A stretch of DNA of 64,000 bases from Rhipidocladum racemiflorum (taxonomy: Eukaryota > Streptophyta > Magnoliopsida > Poales > Poaceae): assembly GCA_036346355.1 (NCBI GenBank), contig CM070572.1:6145001-6209000 (forward strand). The letters run 5' to 3'. Under the pieces are notes generated by a model that saw only the letters and a program-made list of their open reading frames with translations, was not told where the DNA came from and searched no databases. Shown in pieces: positions 45,711 through 59,240 of the stretch (positions within the stretch are counted from its first letter, which is position 1; each line of letters opens with the position of its first letter). The position numbers were made by a program, and so were the translations under genes.

Positions 45711-47700
45711 ATTTTGAAGGAGCAGATAAGCTGCATGTACAGACTTCATCATAGGAACAAAAGAAAAGAAACATGCAATATTTGTTTGGTTAAATATGTC
45801 ATATTATTATTCACACACTACCCTTCTCAAATTAACAGAAATGGCTGCTAGCTACCATTGGGGTTGCTTCTATGTAAACCTAGCAAAACCCAAAATGGTT
45901 TAGAAACAACACAAGGCGTGTCTACTTTGTTTTCTAATGCATTGTGATTCACAACTTATGTATATGCTTCGATGTCTCAACTCCGACCTCTGCAATGTGT
46001 TGCCTCATGGCATATGGGATCGTCTGCATCCGGTATGACAACAGCCATGCACGTCAGTGTCGAACTGCCAACTCCATCTAGCTCGCAAACAATTCAACAC
46101 ATGCAATTAATGGAAACTAAAGGCCTGCCTAGTTGCCACACCACATAGAATCTCGAGTCTTGCTTGGGCCACAGAATTTCAGTAACCATATTTCTGTATT
46201 ATTTTATGCTCAACTATCATGTACTCCAGTATTCATAATATCCTACTCGCGCTTCCTCATGATGATTGAAGTCAACTGGTTGTTGGAACCAAATTAAACT
46301 GGCTAACCTAACCTGTTCATTGTGGTCATTGGACTTGGAATAGATCTCAAGATTCTTATTAACATCAGCAACACAAGTAAATTAATACATTACATTACAT
46401 ACATATAATCTCACAGCTAATTTGGACGAGATCGAGCTAGCTTACTACATCTATGACTTGTGCATAAGTAATAATTTTTTGTTAGAAAAGGCAGCAGCTC
46501 CCCTATTGGGACTTGGGAGAGGAGGAGCCCCGTACGAAATCCCAAAGACATGGCTGCGGGATCAGGCATGCATGGATAATATTACTACTAGAATTAATTA
46601 ATCAACAATAGTATTTCAACAAGGAGATATATAAACACAAGAAGTAAGAGTCGTGAGGCGTAATTTTCTTGGATTTCTAGTGTGTTTTGTACTGTCTTAA
46701 TTCCATGTAACGTCTTAGCCGACGTCGTTTATTTCGGCGAGCACGGCCGGCGACGACCGGTGTTCATTGGGCTAGCGAGTGTGTCGGCCGTGGCGTCTTT
46801 TGAGTTTTCCACACGGTAGTTTCACGTGGATGTGGTCATGGCAATTAATTGAATTCTAAATCGACTAAGTTGTAATCTTGTATTAATCTGTGCCCATCTG
46901 TTCTCCTAGCGTGAGTACGTGTTAATTTGGATTGTTGCGCAAAAGTAATATATAAATACGAATTAGTGATGTTCCTCCGTTTTCCTCTTCCCCTTATAAA
47001 AAGAGAGTGTATATGCATCATCCGGATGTTTTTGTTTAAAAAAATATCCAAACTTTGGACCGTACGATCAAAACACACATCCATAAGATTAACCCACCTC
47101 GAATTCAGGGGGGCGTGCATCGATCTGAAAGTAAATCTAATACCCAGAAATTTGGATGATGATTGCTAAAGAAAACATCCGGATGAAACTTATCAAAACC
47201 CTATAAAAACCGTAGTATGTTGATATATAGACTGTGAGCCATATGAGACCTTCTCTCCATCTCTATCGAATAAAAAAAAACAATCGTGTAACTCTTTCGC
47301 TCACACCCACTCTCTTGGCCGAGCTATTCCCTACTTCTTTCTCTAGCTCGTGGCAATTCAAGAGTGAATTAATTTTATTTTTGTAAATGATTTGATTATT
47401 GGGTTTAAAAATATGTTTTTGTTGCAACGTAGGCACTTGACTAGTTGCTGGTAGTATGCTTTTGTTGCATCGTAGGTACTTGACTAGTTGCTAGTAGTAT
47501 TTTTAACTGCAACATTGGGTGAAAAAATTGTAGTCAGGTGGAATCTTTCGACATCACGTCGAGTATATATAGTTTGATCGTTCCATGATAGACCCGTGCT
47601 TGATATTTTTTTCACCAGTCTTGTAGATTTCCCCCAACGACGGAATGCTTGAACCGATCGATTCTTTTCTTTCTTTCTTCAATTAATTGAGATAATTAAG
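45711..47700. other. Intergenic sequence with a small palindrome-bounded segment
   Basis: No gene is supported. Near 47014 and 47180 the word CATCCGGATG with TTTT or AAAA next to it occurs in opposite directions, bounding about 170 bp that may be a small MITE. A promoter-like run (CCCTATAAAAACCG near 47200) is followed by CT-rich sequence, but no reading frame follows it. Confidence 0.4.
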
Positions 47701-47702
47701 TA

Positions 47703-47962
47703 CTCCCTCCAGGTGCAGAAAAGATGTCGTTTTGGACATCGACACGGTCTTCAAAACACAACTTTGATCGCTAATTTTTATTATAATATATTTATAAAAC
47801 TCAATAAAATTATAATATTATGAAAGTACTTCTCGAGACAAGTCTACCCATATAATTTTCCTGTATCTAATTTAAATATTTAAAAATATATCGATAGTCA
47901 AAGTTTTAGAAGTTTGACCATCACCATGTCCAAAACGACATCTTTTCTGCACCTGAAGGGAG
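47703..47962. mobile_element. Stowaway-type MITE (260 bp)
   Basis: The left end reads CTCCCTCCAGGTGCAGAAAA. The right end carries the inverse (TTTTCTGCACCTGAAGGGAG), with long matching arms through GATGTCGTTTTGGACAT. TA flanks it on both sides. It is the same family and the same length as the MITE at 60195-60454, in the opposite direction. Confidence 0.85.
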
Positions 47963-48161
47963 TAGTGAGTAATTTTCACCATGCCGTATTAACTCCCAAA
48001 AGTTACCTATACTAGTCACACATGTTTCCGGATCCTAATATGACAGTATCCTAAGCTCTTTTTCTAAAGAGAGTACAAAGCAGACACACACTTAATACAC
48101 ATCACCACTCATAAATACACGTGCTCATCCTCTACACACTAAAAATTTATTGGAGGCATCA

Positions 48162-51100
48162 TGTGGAGACCTTTGCTCCTGATGTGGAATACCGACGGGT
48201 CTCATATACATACTTTACTAGTCCCATGATCAATAATTAGTACGCACATTCACAACATTATCACCACATCCATAGAAGATAACATTGATGTAAATCATAT
48301 TTATACAAGGGAATATTATTCTACAACAAAAGGAGCCTTTAGCCAAATAAAATGCAGCAGAAAATATTAAGGTAAAAGTCAAAGTCCAGCGGTATGCCAC
48401 ATCCCAAAATATCAACAGGCAATCAACATAAATTAAGCCTAGAAAAAACTCATCATTGTATTCCCCGTAACCCGCGGCAAAGTGTGAATCATCAGGGACA
48501 TGGTTTCTTCGCCTACTGAATACCAATAAGCAAGGGTGAGTACATTTGTACTCAGCGAGACTTTAGTGTATCACAATTATAAATAAATATGACTATATCA
48601 AAGGAAATGACTATCATACCATGTTCTTTTGCATAAAGCGAGATTTAATTAATAACAAGTTGTAACATCCCTGAATTAATTAAATAATAAAAATAAAATA
48701 TTAAAATGAAAATTTGATTTATTATTATCTTTCTGCAAATATAAAAGCTTTTGTTAAAAGATAATTGAATTCCTGAATTTAGGAAAGGAAAAAGTTATAG
48801 ACGAAGATGGTAAGAAGATAAAATAAACCAGTTGCCAATTGCTGATCAAGAAATAATCATTGCAAAGGATTGAATCAAAGGATTGAACTGCAACACTGAT
48901 TTTATTAATACATCATAGTTCACATTTACAATACACAGGAAATACAAAGATCTTTACATACAACAGTTATATGGAATATAACTCTTACAATCATTCGATT
49001 ACATATGCAATTACAATTACAACTCACATAACTATCCAATTACATATTTGGTTACAAATTACATCTCAAAAAGTAAATTACAAAACTACAAGCTTCACTC
49101 TGTCTTTGAGTTGATCTGCATTTGAGAACCTGCAAATTAAATTGTTTACGTATGAGATTAAGCATAAAGCATATGCATTAAATTAAATACAATAAATGAA
49201 TAGAGAAAGAATTGCCGTCAGCTAAGTTGAATCGCTCAGTGAGGTACCCTAGATTGTCCGGGGGCCAATCTGGCTCCTCTTGCGATTAGATTTTGCATCA
49301 CTCGGCAATGACAAACCTGTTTAAACCGTAGACTCGAATATTCAGAAAATATCGCAAGGTAGAAAAGTTTTACCTCGAGAATCAAGAAAAAGACCACAGA
49401 GAAAAGATAAGGCAAGGCTCACGTACGCAGGAGGACAACACCACCATTTCCAGAAACCAGTAGAAGTCACGCCCACAACCCAGCTGAACCCAGAGTATAC
49501 TCAGACCAGGTCGGCAGCCACAAGGGTGACATTTAGACCACAACATTAAAGCATTTTATATGATTGAGATAAAGCAACCCAGACGAACTCTCCAGGGCAG
49601 TCCAGCCAAAAATTCCAGAGCGTTGGTCGGACAGCCAAGTATATCGGTCAAGGCTAAGGTTGAGAGTTCAACCATGTTCTGACAAGGATTTATTAATACA
49701 TGCATTCAATTTAGCCGCAAGCCTCCAGGCTTTCCATGCCGACAGAGAACTCCAGTACAACCCAAAAGAAAGCCCTAGAATGAACCACGTCCAGCCCAAC
49801 ACCATTCCCCAAGGGACAATAACCAAGCCATCCCTCCAGCCGGCCGAAAGTCTCTAAGGCTCAGGACAACAGGCCACATGAGTCACAAACCAAGTTCAAG
49901 GTACTGACAAGATGAATAAATGAGCAATCAATCCAGCCGCAAAGACTAAGCCTTTAGGTCCAGCTTTCAAACTCTGTTGAGACTCCAGTATCATGGTATA
50001 TATATATACTAGCCAAGACTCATCTAGGGAAATCAAAAGGCCAACCATCCCAGCGGCAACACTCCCATGCGGACATGAATTCCCAGGAGGTCATAACCGC
50101 ATTCATCCAGAGGCAACTCCTCAAAGCAAAGCTTAGAAGCACAGCCCTCTCCCAAAGCCGATTTTATATCAAGCATCAAGGCAGGAGATCAATCCGGGCA
50201 ATAGAAGCAATTTTATCTTCCCTCCATTTCATTTTCCATCAGAGGTAATGATTCAATCTTTTAAATCATTTATATCGAAGCATGGTTATAGCAATAGTAA
50301 AACCAACCATAGGTAAAATATTATGTGCGGTCTCAGATTTAACCTTGATGTCGTGGGGGTTGCACCGTGCGTTCCCTAGAGCTATTCGTGCTCCCCCAGC
50401 GCACAGCAAGCTTAGGGCATCGACGCGAGCCATCCAACCCACGGATCATTCATTTTATTCAACATCATTATACTCTTCATCGACCGTAAATGATCTAAGT
50501 CGGTCTCAATTAGTGGTTGCAGATAAAGGATATCGTACGTCCCCACAATATTGCCTCACTTTCTCTAGGTGCGATAACAATCGTGGGTTTCGCCACGATA
50601 TCATTAAATGCCATCCAACTAAATTTAACCAACATAATCCTGCTATTTGACCTAGTATTAATTCATCATTTACTAAGCCAATCCATCCGTGAATAAAGTA
50701 CTCCCACAAATATTTGTAGATCATGACAATCAATCCCTCAATTCATATACTCAGATCATGATCCATCAGTTTATAGTCATAGCTATTAAGCAACCAATGG
50801 CATCAGGATCATTATCTACCATACAAATTATTCAAAGCCACTGTTAACATGCCGTAAGTCCATGTTTGAGAATCATCACCGATCCCGACAAGAAATCAAT
50901 CCATGTGAACTAACTATGCATATAACAGACTTTCAATGCATCCGTGTATAGCACAAAACAATCATCCAGACAAGGCAATAACAAGCTTGAAAGGACCCCT
51001 CATTTCCCAGTCGAGCAACTTTATTCCTTCTCTATTTCAAGTATGATCATTTAAAAAAAAAACAAAAAAAAAACAAATATTACTCTCTATTTCAGGATTT

Positions 51101-54100
51101 CATACATCAAACAGATCAATAAAATTCAATACATGTTGTCCTATGCAGCTCAATGGAATTCAACACAAAGAGAAATTCTAGCCACTTATCAACTAAAGCA
51201 TATGCATGCAAACACTACTCTGGACTTCACTCCGGCAGATCATTAGTATTCATTTCAGTGTCCAAATACACGCACCATATCCATCCCACATACACAGTAG
51301 ACAATCTAGATTGATCATGCATTAGAATAAGTATTTCAATAAGCAAAGGCCGTTGTTAACCTATCTAAACCACTAAATCATGCAGTTATCTCAACCTAAT
51401 CCATGAATCCTATTAGGCTAAGAAGTAATCGGTTTCTTCCCTTCAGTCCTGAACTAAAGTATCATCCTTAAGTCCTCAACCAAAAGAACCCATCCAGATC
51501 GGTAGTTTGCAACTAAAGCAAAATTAAATCCCATCCATTTCAATTTGAGGAGGTAAGGAGAGGGGGATTGAGGAGGAGTAACCGAATCGGCCCAGGTGAG
51601 GAGGCTAGGGTAGATTGTAGGCGGCAGCCAGGGCCGGGCCCAAGGGAGAACCGGCAGGGTCGAAGGCGCGGCTCTGCTGACGCAGTCGAGCCAAGTCCAG
51701 AAGCCGCAGCAGCTCCGGCCGAAGGTGCTGATGAAGGCGGTGGCGGTGAAGAACCGGCGGCGTGAGGCGGAAGCCCGCTCGGAATACGTGGGGTGAGAGA
51801 CGACCGGAGCTAGACAGGAAGGAGCCAGATCGGCTAGAAGGGGAGGAGAGGCGTAGAGATTAGAAGAGACAGGGAGGAGTCTCTCGAAGAAAGTGGGTTC
51901 GGTTGACCACACAAGTGGAGAAGAAAAACAAAACAAAGGAAATAAGGAGAAAAGAAGAAAAATAGGAAATGGAAAATAAAAAGGATAATAAAATAATATA
52001 TGTCTAGAAAAATGAGTATTCCAAATGTGTAAGAATTTTGTATAATTGAATAAGGTTGAACTACTATAGTAAATACTCATACCATCATAATGTATATGTA
52101 TATCTGTTTTTAAATATAATCACAATACATATATAGGTAAATATACATATTAAATTGTTTTTATATACAATCCATAAAGCATGATCACTTGATGCTATAA
52201 TAATTATCACTAACCTGCTTTGTTTTTATATGTATATATACATTAGACTTTACGCATATGGAATATTTAGCCTTCAATTGACATATACTTCCGTTCGATA
52301 GACAGAACATTAACAATAGACCTTGATACCTGTAAGATCATCCTTAGGATACCTTCTGAGACAGATTACCATGTTCTATATAAGTATTTCTATTATATCC
52401 TGCTTTGCATCTGAATCCCATTTTAAAACATAACCATGCAAGAGATAAACCTTAAGGTTTGTAGTAACGATGCATGTACTTAAGTTTAACCATGCAATTT
52501 GTAGTTACTCTCACTCCTGCTATTTCATGTACTAAAATATATTAGTGCAAGCAGCTACATACCCTGAAAATGAATCTTAGTTTGTTTAGTCTCACAATCT
52601 TAGCTTCCTGAATTCGTAAAATAAAATAACATGAATCATAAGGAATATGTGTCATATGTGATGCAACCCTTAAACTGTTGATCAATGATAAAGAATATAA
52701 AAGTAACACACTTATACGTTCAAAAGCCATAATCCACACTCGTGTTTGTTTAATATAGTGTTCGTTATTTAATTCTTCATCTGATTTCCTTTTGCCCTTA
52801 TTGAAAGTGTTATTTGCTATTTGTTACTCTTTTCCGTTATACGACGTGTAGAATCCAACGTCTCGGACTTCGTCGTCAACAATCTCAAGATGACGTCTTC
52901 AACTCGTCGCTAAAGACAACAAGTAGCAAGGCAAGCACCCCTTAATCATATTGATCCTAATTTTCCATAATTAACTAAAATGTTAATTAAAACTTGCCTG
53001 CATATGCTATGTTCCATAAAATTGTATTTGGGTACTGGTAGAAATACCTTATCATTGATAAACTTCCTCAATTGATATTGATATGTGAACCTTGATAACC
53101 CTAGCTCGTGGATAGACACTTGATGTCAAAATGGGTATAATCGATTATTATATGCATATGCTTAGCCATGCTTTAGACTGGGAACACAAACAGATGGTTA
53201 TACTGCTCGTGGAACTCAAATTGTAGATATGATGAACTCTGTTCATGGACATGTTGGAATATCGTGATTATTGAAACTTTCTTTTTCTGAAAACAAAACT
53301 ATGATTTTGATGCGGGTGATTATTGGCAATAGCCGGAAGTGCAATTAATGATGCACGTAGATAGGGGGAGATCTATCGCCCGTGTCGTATAAGAACCGAG
53401 CTGATGTGTTGTTTTCAGGCCAAGATAACCGTACATCCACAAGTACTGGAGTGGGACAGTCTTAACCTATTAAAATTATTTGGAACTAGCTTTGCACATT
53501 GGTAGGCAGTTGTAGCACGGGCATTCCGGATATAGGTTTGCTCGAGGGAGGTGTCATCACCGAGGTGTTGGCATCTGCCGTTGTAACGGTGTACGCCTGG
53601 CTATGAATTGGGGCTGTTGTTGTACCATTTGAGCCGCGGGCTCCTGAATACTATTGCTTCACCGTTTGTTTGCTTCCATCATAGCCAGGGGTAACGTCAT
53701 TGGGCTAGTGCAAAGTTAGGTTCAGATAATCGAACGGTTTTGTTATGAACTCTCTGGCGGCACACCAAAGGAAGTGTGTCTAATATGCATTGCCACAAAG
53801 GGAGAACATATCTTGTGGGTAAAGCTGTACAAACTCTGCAGAGTCTAAACCTAATCGATTAGCCGCGCTCTCGGTCATGAGCACTTGGTAAAGTCATCAC
53901 ATAGCTAGACATTTTCTATACTTTTATAAAACTGGACAAGATAATTTGAAATTGGTGAGCTTACCCTTACAGATGATTCAATTCTTGACATTACGTTGGC
54001 AAGGTTGAATTCAAATTTGTGCCCTGTGTGGACAAAAGTTTAATCTTCAGATAATATTTCATATGATGGGATTGGACATTTTATCATTTTACTCACGAAG

Positions 54101-57100
54101 GGATGTGAGTCTCTTAATTCCGTTTATGTTATTCTTACATATTACTTTTGTATTTACATACTTGTTACCTCCTTTTCTTTACAATTTTCGCTTTCACTCT
54201 ATTATTCAGTATTTACAATTCAAATTTCGCTTTATGCAAAACAACCGTAGAAACCCACTTTCTATTCAAATGCATATATTTCAGGTTTTGCAAACACTAC
54301 AAGTCTTCTTTGATGCATAGCGTACTCACCCTTGCTATTATTGTTGTTTTTAGACAGGAATCCTCGGCAGTGCATCGCGACGCAGAAAACGGGATTATTA
54401 ACGATTTATTCTTTCTAAGGCTTTACCTTGTCAGTTGCCTGTGGATTATGTGGCAAACTACAAGTCATCTGATTCTTTTGCTATGTTTAGTTGACCTTCC
54501 CGGTCATATTGTATCATTACTTCCGCTGTAATAAAATATGAAACTTTTGTATGGTTGTGATTCCAAATTGTGTTTTGTGCGTGCCAGCCACTGATCATGG
54601 GAATGGTACAGTATGCACATTAGAACCTTGCTTTTATGTTTGCACTGTAGCATAAAAGTGAGGGTCTTACACAAGTAGTAGCTTGCAAACGAAATTTGTA
54701 AAGAGCAGTTGAAAAGTATGTAAATAACAAGTATATAGCGTAAATATGAATAACTCATAATCCTCCATGATTGTGATCAATGATCCTGTCCCTGCCACAT
54801 TTGGCATGACATCTGAAACATGGCTTCCTACCATTTTCTAATTCAAATATTTTTATTAAAACACAAAAACTAACCAGTGTCAGTGCACCAAGTATATCAT
54901 GACTATGAGCACAACTTTTAAAAAAGATTTACACTTTGCAGATGAGTATAATTTTACTCACAAGATATGACCAACTTTTGTTGCCGTTATTTTCATACTT
55001 TCTTTGGTGTGTGATAGAGAAATCATGAGAAGAATCGTTACATCACCTAGACCTATCTTTGCACCAGCCCGGTGATGTTTGACCATCGCTATGGCAGCGA
55101 AAATTAAATACATATATTTCACAATAAAAATGACAACCCATCCCTCTCATAACCATTTCCCTCATATCAAGACATACAACATTATATCGGTAAGCGTTGT
55201 TCCTAACACCTCGGTGAGGACACCCCTTCGAGCAAACATACCCAGAATATATGTACTACTTCAACCTTCCAATATGCAAATCTAGAGCTAAATAACTTAA
55301 TTGGTTAAGGCTACCCCATAATAACACTTGTGATTACATGGAATGTCTTGGATTACACAACACTGTGTTCGGTCCTTGATCAACCCGAGCGAGAACTCTG
55401 CCTACAATATGTGCAAGTCCATGCATACACTTCACAATTTATATAAATAACTCTTCCGCATCAAAACTTAGTTTTTCATACTTGATTTTATACCAAAATA
55501 ATAGAGGTGACTCTTCCGCAAGTCAAAAATTCAATTCCCAAAAAAATGTTATAGCCGACCATTATTTGTCATCCCAAGTCTAAAGCTTGGCTAAGAAAAT
55601 ATATAAATATTCAAGTATAGCCAAGTTTGACATCATTTATTGCGTAAGCCCGAACTTATGGATTTAAATGCTGATATTTATGTATTTGTCAAAGAAGTTC
55701 CATACAACAAGTACGAACATCTACTGATACCCACAATATAGCGATTTTTACTAAAAGTACGTGCATGCATATATAAATTTATAAAAATAACACAATTTAA
55801 GTGAAATAATGGGATCAATATGTTCAAAGGAGGTATTTGCCTTGCTCATTGAGTTCTTGAGTTGGTTCGAGGTCGACGACGAAGGTATCTGGAGCGTCGA
55901 TATATACACATAGTATATCGTAAAGTAATAATAAGAACCAAATGAATTCAAATAGAGGTTAAATTAAAATATTTTTGCATTATCAGAAAGATAATGATTT
56001 TAGAAGAAAAAAATTATAAATTGGTTTCACTCAATTTGAAGTTTAGTTACAAAAGTTATGAGCATTTAAATTTAAATCGATTGAAAATTCCCTAAAATGA
56101 AAAAAGAGGGGTGACGTCGAAGGCGTCTTTCCAGAGATTATACCTTCCTACAGAGAAAGCTTATTTTCCACTAAAGTGAAAGTGCATTTCTCATTTTTGG
56201 TATTTAAACTTAAATTTCCAAAGGTTGATTGGTGTGGTCCAATCATCAGTGTTTTATTATTTTTGGAAATAACTGACAGGTGGGGTCCACCTATCAGTTA
56301 CTCATAACTAAAGACCGGTTTAACTCATGAAATAGGTTATTGTGTTCACCTAGGCCCACTTGTTAGTGACTGAGTTTTTGAGTTTAGTTTCAAAAAGAAA
56401 AACTGACATGAGGGGCTAGCCTATCGGTGACTGTGTGTGAGAGAGACATGGGTTCCCGATATGTGGGGCTTGCTTCTCGGTAACTTAGGACAGAGTAGTA
56501 GCTCAAGCGAGGCTGCCAGTGGTGAATAGCAGGGATTTTTGCAGCGGTGAGGCTCCCAATAGAGAGAAGAGGTGGAGAGGATGCTCAGGGAGTGGTTTGC
56601 AATGGTTGGGGATGGCCGGAGAGGGCTGGCGGTGAAGCTCTGCAGCGTTGGCGATCATGGCGGCAGTGGAGGATGGAGTGTGGGGTGATGGTGCAAAATT
56701 AACTAAGGAGAAAGCATCTTGAAGATGGTGAGATTCCATTTGGGGGTTAGTGTCGAAGGAAACTCATTAGAGGAGTCTAGCAACGGTGACCGTGGTCGGG
56801 GTAGAAGGGGGTTGTGGAGGCAGATTCCTCAGCAACTTGGGTTGCAAAGGAGGTAAGCAACAAGTTTCGGGCACATTGAGGATGCTTCAATTCAAAGAAA
56901 TCAGGAAATCGCTCACCGAATAGGCCGATTGGACTTTGCCCGAGTTCTCTGCTTGTGGCAGCAATGGAGCTTCACGAAGCAGCAATGGCATTGGTCTCTA
57001 GGGTAGGGAAGAGTAGGGGCAGCGCAGGGGTTAGGAATATCACGAGGAGCTCCTTAAATAGGCACAGAGGCGAGGCTTGGCTCGAGCCCACGAGAAAGGT

Positions 57101-57935
57101 GTGGTGCCAAGAAGAAAAGGACAATGAAAATGTGCTTTTAGGTCTTTTCGGTGACTTTTCACTCAGAGCATCAGAGATAGTGATGATGGGAGAGTGAAGC
57201 AACGGCTCGATAGGATTCCTAATCGGTGGCAGGGAGACGTTGGCGTAATCCTAGCGGATGCGATGGGACATGACCCAAGATAACGATGTCGTGGCATGGG
57301 TGGGTGGGGCGGTGCTAGCAAAGCTAGTGGTAATGTGGTGGTGAAGCCCTACGCGTTCATGTAGCCTGGCTCAGGGGCGGGCATGGCTTAGGTGCGCTCT
57401 GGTCGAGAGAGGCTGACGAGTGTGTCTAGTGCGCCAAAGAGAAACAGGGAGAGGGGAGTTGAATAAGGAAAGCACATTTGGCCTGAGTATGCTTTCATAT
57501 TAGAAAAGACATCTTCTGGCAGGGAGAGGGGAGTTGACTAAGGACTTCTAGAATTTCTAGAATTCACAAATGAACTCCAAAATTTATAAAAAGTTTCGGG
57601 GGTGTTTTTGAGGTGGTACTGGGGTTTCTATAAAATTTTCTGAATATTTGTAGCTCTATATCTCCTTCAATAATTCTTTTAGTCTTTTATTTTTAATAAA
57701 GTATGTAGTATTAGATTTTTCTCAAATAACAACTTAAGTAAAATATTTTCAAACTTTGAGTTGATTTAAATTTGAAGATTGGAAATCAGAAGCAATATCT
57801 TGGTTATTGAAAAGTATTTTCTTTAAATGCCAAAATTCCAGAAAAGCTAGAGAATTTTTGAAAATTCATAAAATAAACCCAGAAAAAACTTGACAACTTC
57901 ATATTTCAATTCAATGCAAAATTTAGGATGTTACA
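48162..57935 (-). mobile_element. Long LTR-type element D, interrupted by element E
   Basis: On the minus strand it starts TGTAACATCCTAAATTTTGC (57935) and ends CAAAGGTCTCCACA (48162). CATCA lies exactly on both sides (48157-48161 and 57936-57940). Without E and its duplication it is about 3.76 kb. A GC-rich block spans about 56480-57440. The end next to 48200 carries TTGATCATGGGACTAGTAAA, like the ends of C and E. No gag-pol sequence is visible. It is probably a solo LTR. Confidence 0.8.
48661..54671 (+). mobile_element. Long LTR-type element E inserted in D
   Basis: It starts TGTAACATCCCTGAATTAAT and ends AAGTGAGGGTCTTACA. CAAGT flanks it exactly (48656-48660 and 54672-54676). Length 6,011 bp. 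The part from about 48840 to 52080, with a GC-rich block at 51540-51900, looks reversed relative to the rest: its features, read on the minus strand, follow the LTR order. It may therefore be a further nested element, but its edges were not found. The right part (52840-54671) has the CTTGTGGGTAAAG and CTCTGCAGAGT tail words. No coding sequence is recognised. Confidence 0.75.
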
Positions 57936-57940
57936 CATCA

Positions 57941-58138
57941 TGGCCTCACATAGCGCGAATACGTTCTTTTTTACTACTAAACATGTACACGTGTGTACTC
58001 CTTCTAAATAGTCACATCAATGCCATTGGGGGAGAGACCCCACATTACCTTGAGCTGACGATAACTTTTGCCTAGGCAAGGCGCACGAAAGTATGCCATG
58101 ACAACTTCAACAATGCATGACACATAAGGGGATCCACC
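57941..58138. other. Non-coding spacer
   Basis: About 200 bp with no gene or clear repeat, between element D and the minisatellite. Confidence 0.5.
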
Positions 58139-58800
58139 TCAGACGAGGTCTGGAGACCCCAGATGAGGTCCAAGGACCACAACGAACAAAGTCCAAGGAT
58201 CAACCTCGGTGAAGCAAGGCACATTGAAGGATTCCCCTAGGACAAAGCACATGACTAACGCCGGACGAGGTTCGAGGACCAACCTTGGCAGAGCGTGGCA
58301 CATGGGGATTCACTGTGGACAAGATTCGAGGACCAATCTCATCAAAGCATGGCACATCGTGGGATCCATCCAGGACAAGATCTGAGAGACAACCTCGATG
58401 GAAGGTAGCACGCAGGGGATCCACCCAGGACGAGGTCCGAGGACCAACCTCGGTGAAGTATGGAACATCGGAGGATTTACCTCGGACGAGATCCGAGGAC
58501 CAATCAACCTCAGCAAAGAATGGCACATCAAGGGATTCAGCCCAGACAAAGTCCAGGGGCAGCAGAACGTGGCACATAATGGGATCCACCTCGGAGAAGT
58601 CCGGGGACCAATCCTGGATGAGGTCTGAGGACCAACCTCGGTGGTGGAGTGTGGCACATCATGGGATCCACACGGGACGAGGTTTAAGGACCAACCTCGG
58701 TGGTGGAGTGTGGCACATCATGGGATCCACACGGGACGAGGTTTAAGGACCAACCTCGGTGAAGAGTGGCATATAGTGGGATCCACCCCGGAAGAGGTCA
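58139..58800. repeat. 59-bp minisatellite, about ten copies
   Basis: Units of the form GGCACATCATGGGATCCAC, C-GGACGAGGTCCGAGGACC and AACCTCGGTG recur every 57-62 bp. The last full copies (from 58642 and 58701) are nearly identical, with a period of 59 bp, while those to the left are more diverged. Long frames across the array on both strands are products of the repeat and are not taken as genes. Confidence 0.85.
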
Positions 58801-59240
58801 GGGGACTACTCCGTCCGGGGTAGCCATACACTGAGATCCCATTGACACCCATGTAGAAGGAAGACCAACGATGTCACAAATCTCGGATGTAGTGGGACTA
58901 TCTTGACATAATAGACAAAAGCACCCCTCAACGTGCGTTAAGATTTGAGGGCACAAATGTCACTTCGGATGCTCTCATCTCCCCTTTATAAATAGGATCC
59001 CTTGTATAGGGAGGGGGCCACTTGTAACACTCACCACACATACAATATATTCGCACGGTCTCTTGTATATGATTCTCGTTGAGCCTCCCCTTACATCCTC
59101 GACGGTCGATACATCAAACCAGAGATGCCTATAAGTTTACTATCCGATCTCATATCGAAGACAAGTGTAGAGTCTAGGACTTGAATGTTGGTGAGTTGGA
59201 TGCATATGCTATCACATCAACACCAACTAGTGCTTAGCAG
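58801..59240 (+). mobile_element. LTR-like promoter segment
   Basis: A TATA-like TTTATAAATAGG (58985-58996) is followed by GGGAGGGGGCCACTTG, then CA-rich and CT-rich sequence with CACATACAATATATTCGC, as in the R/U5 part of a grass LTR. The minisatellite directly to the left could be its U3 part. No primer-binding site or gag follows. The assignment is tentative. Confidence 0.35.

Noticed and set aside
51454..52080. 208-codon minus-strand frame
   Set aside because: Begins in an AT/CT-rich stretch and runs through the GC block of element E. Composition looks like an untranslated leader, not a protein.
58200..58746. Frames of 129 and 153 codons on opposite strands
   Set aside because: They are translations of the 59-bp minisatellite and show the repeat in their sequence.
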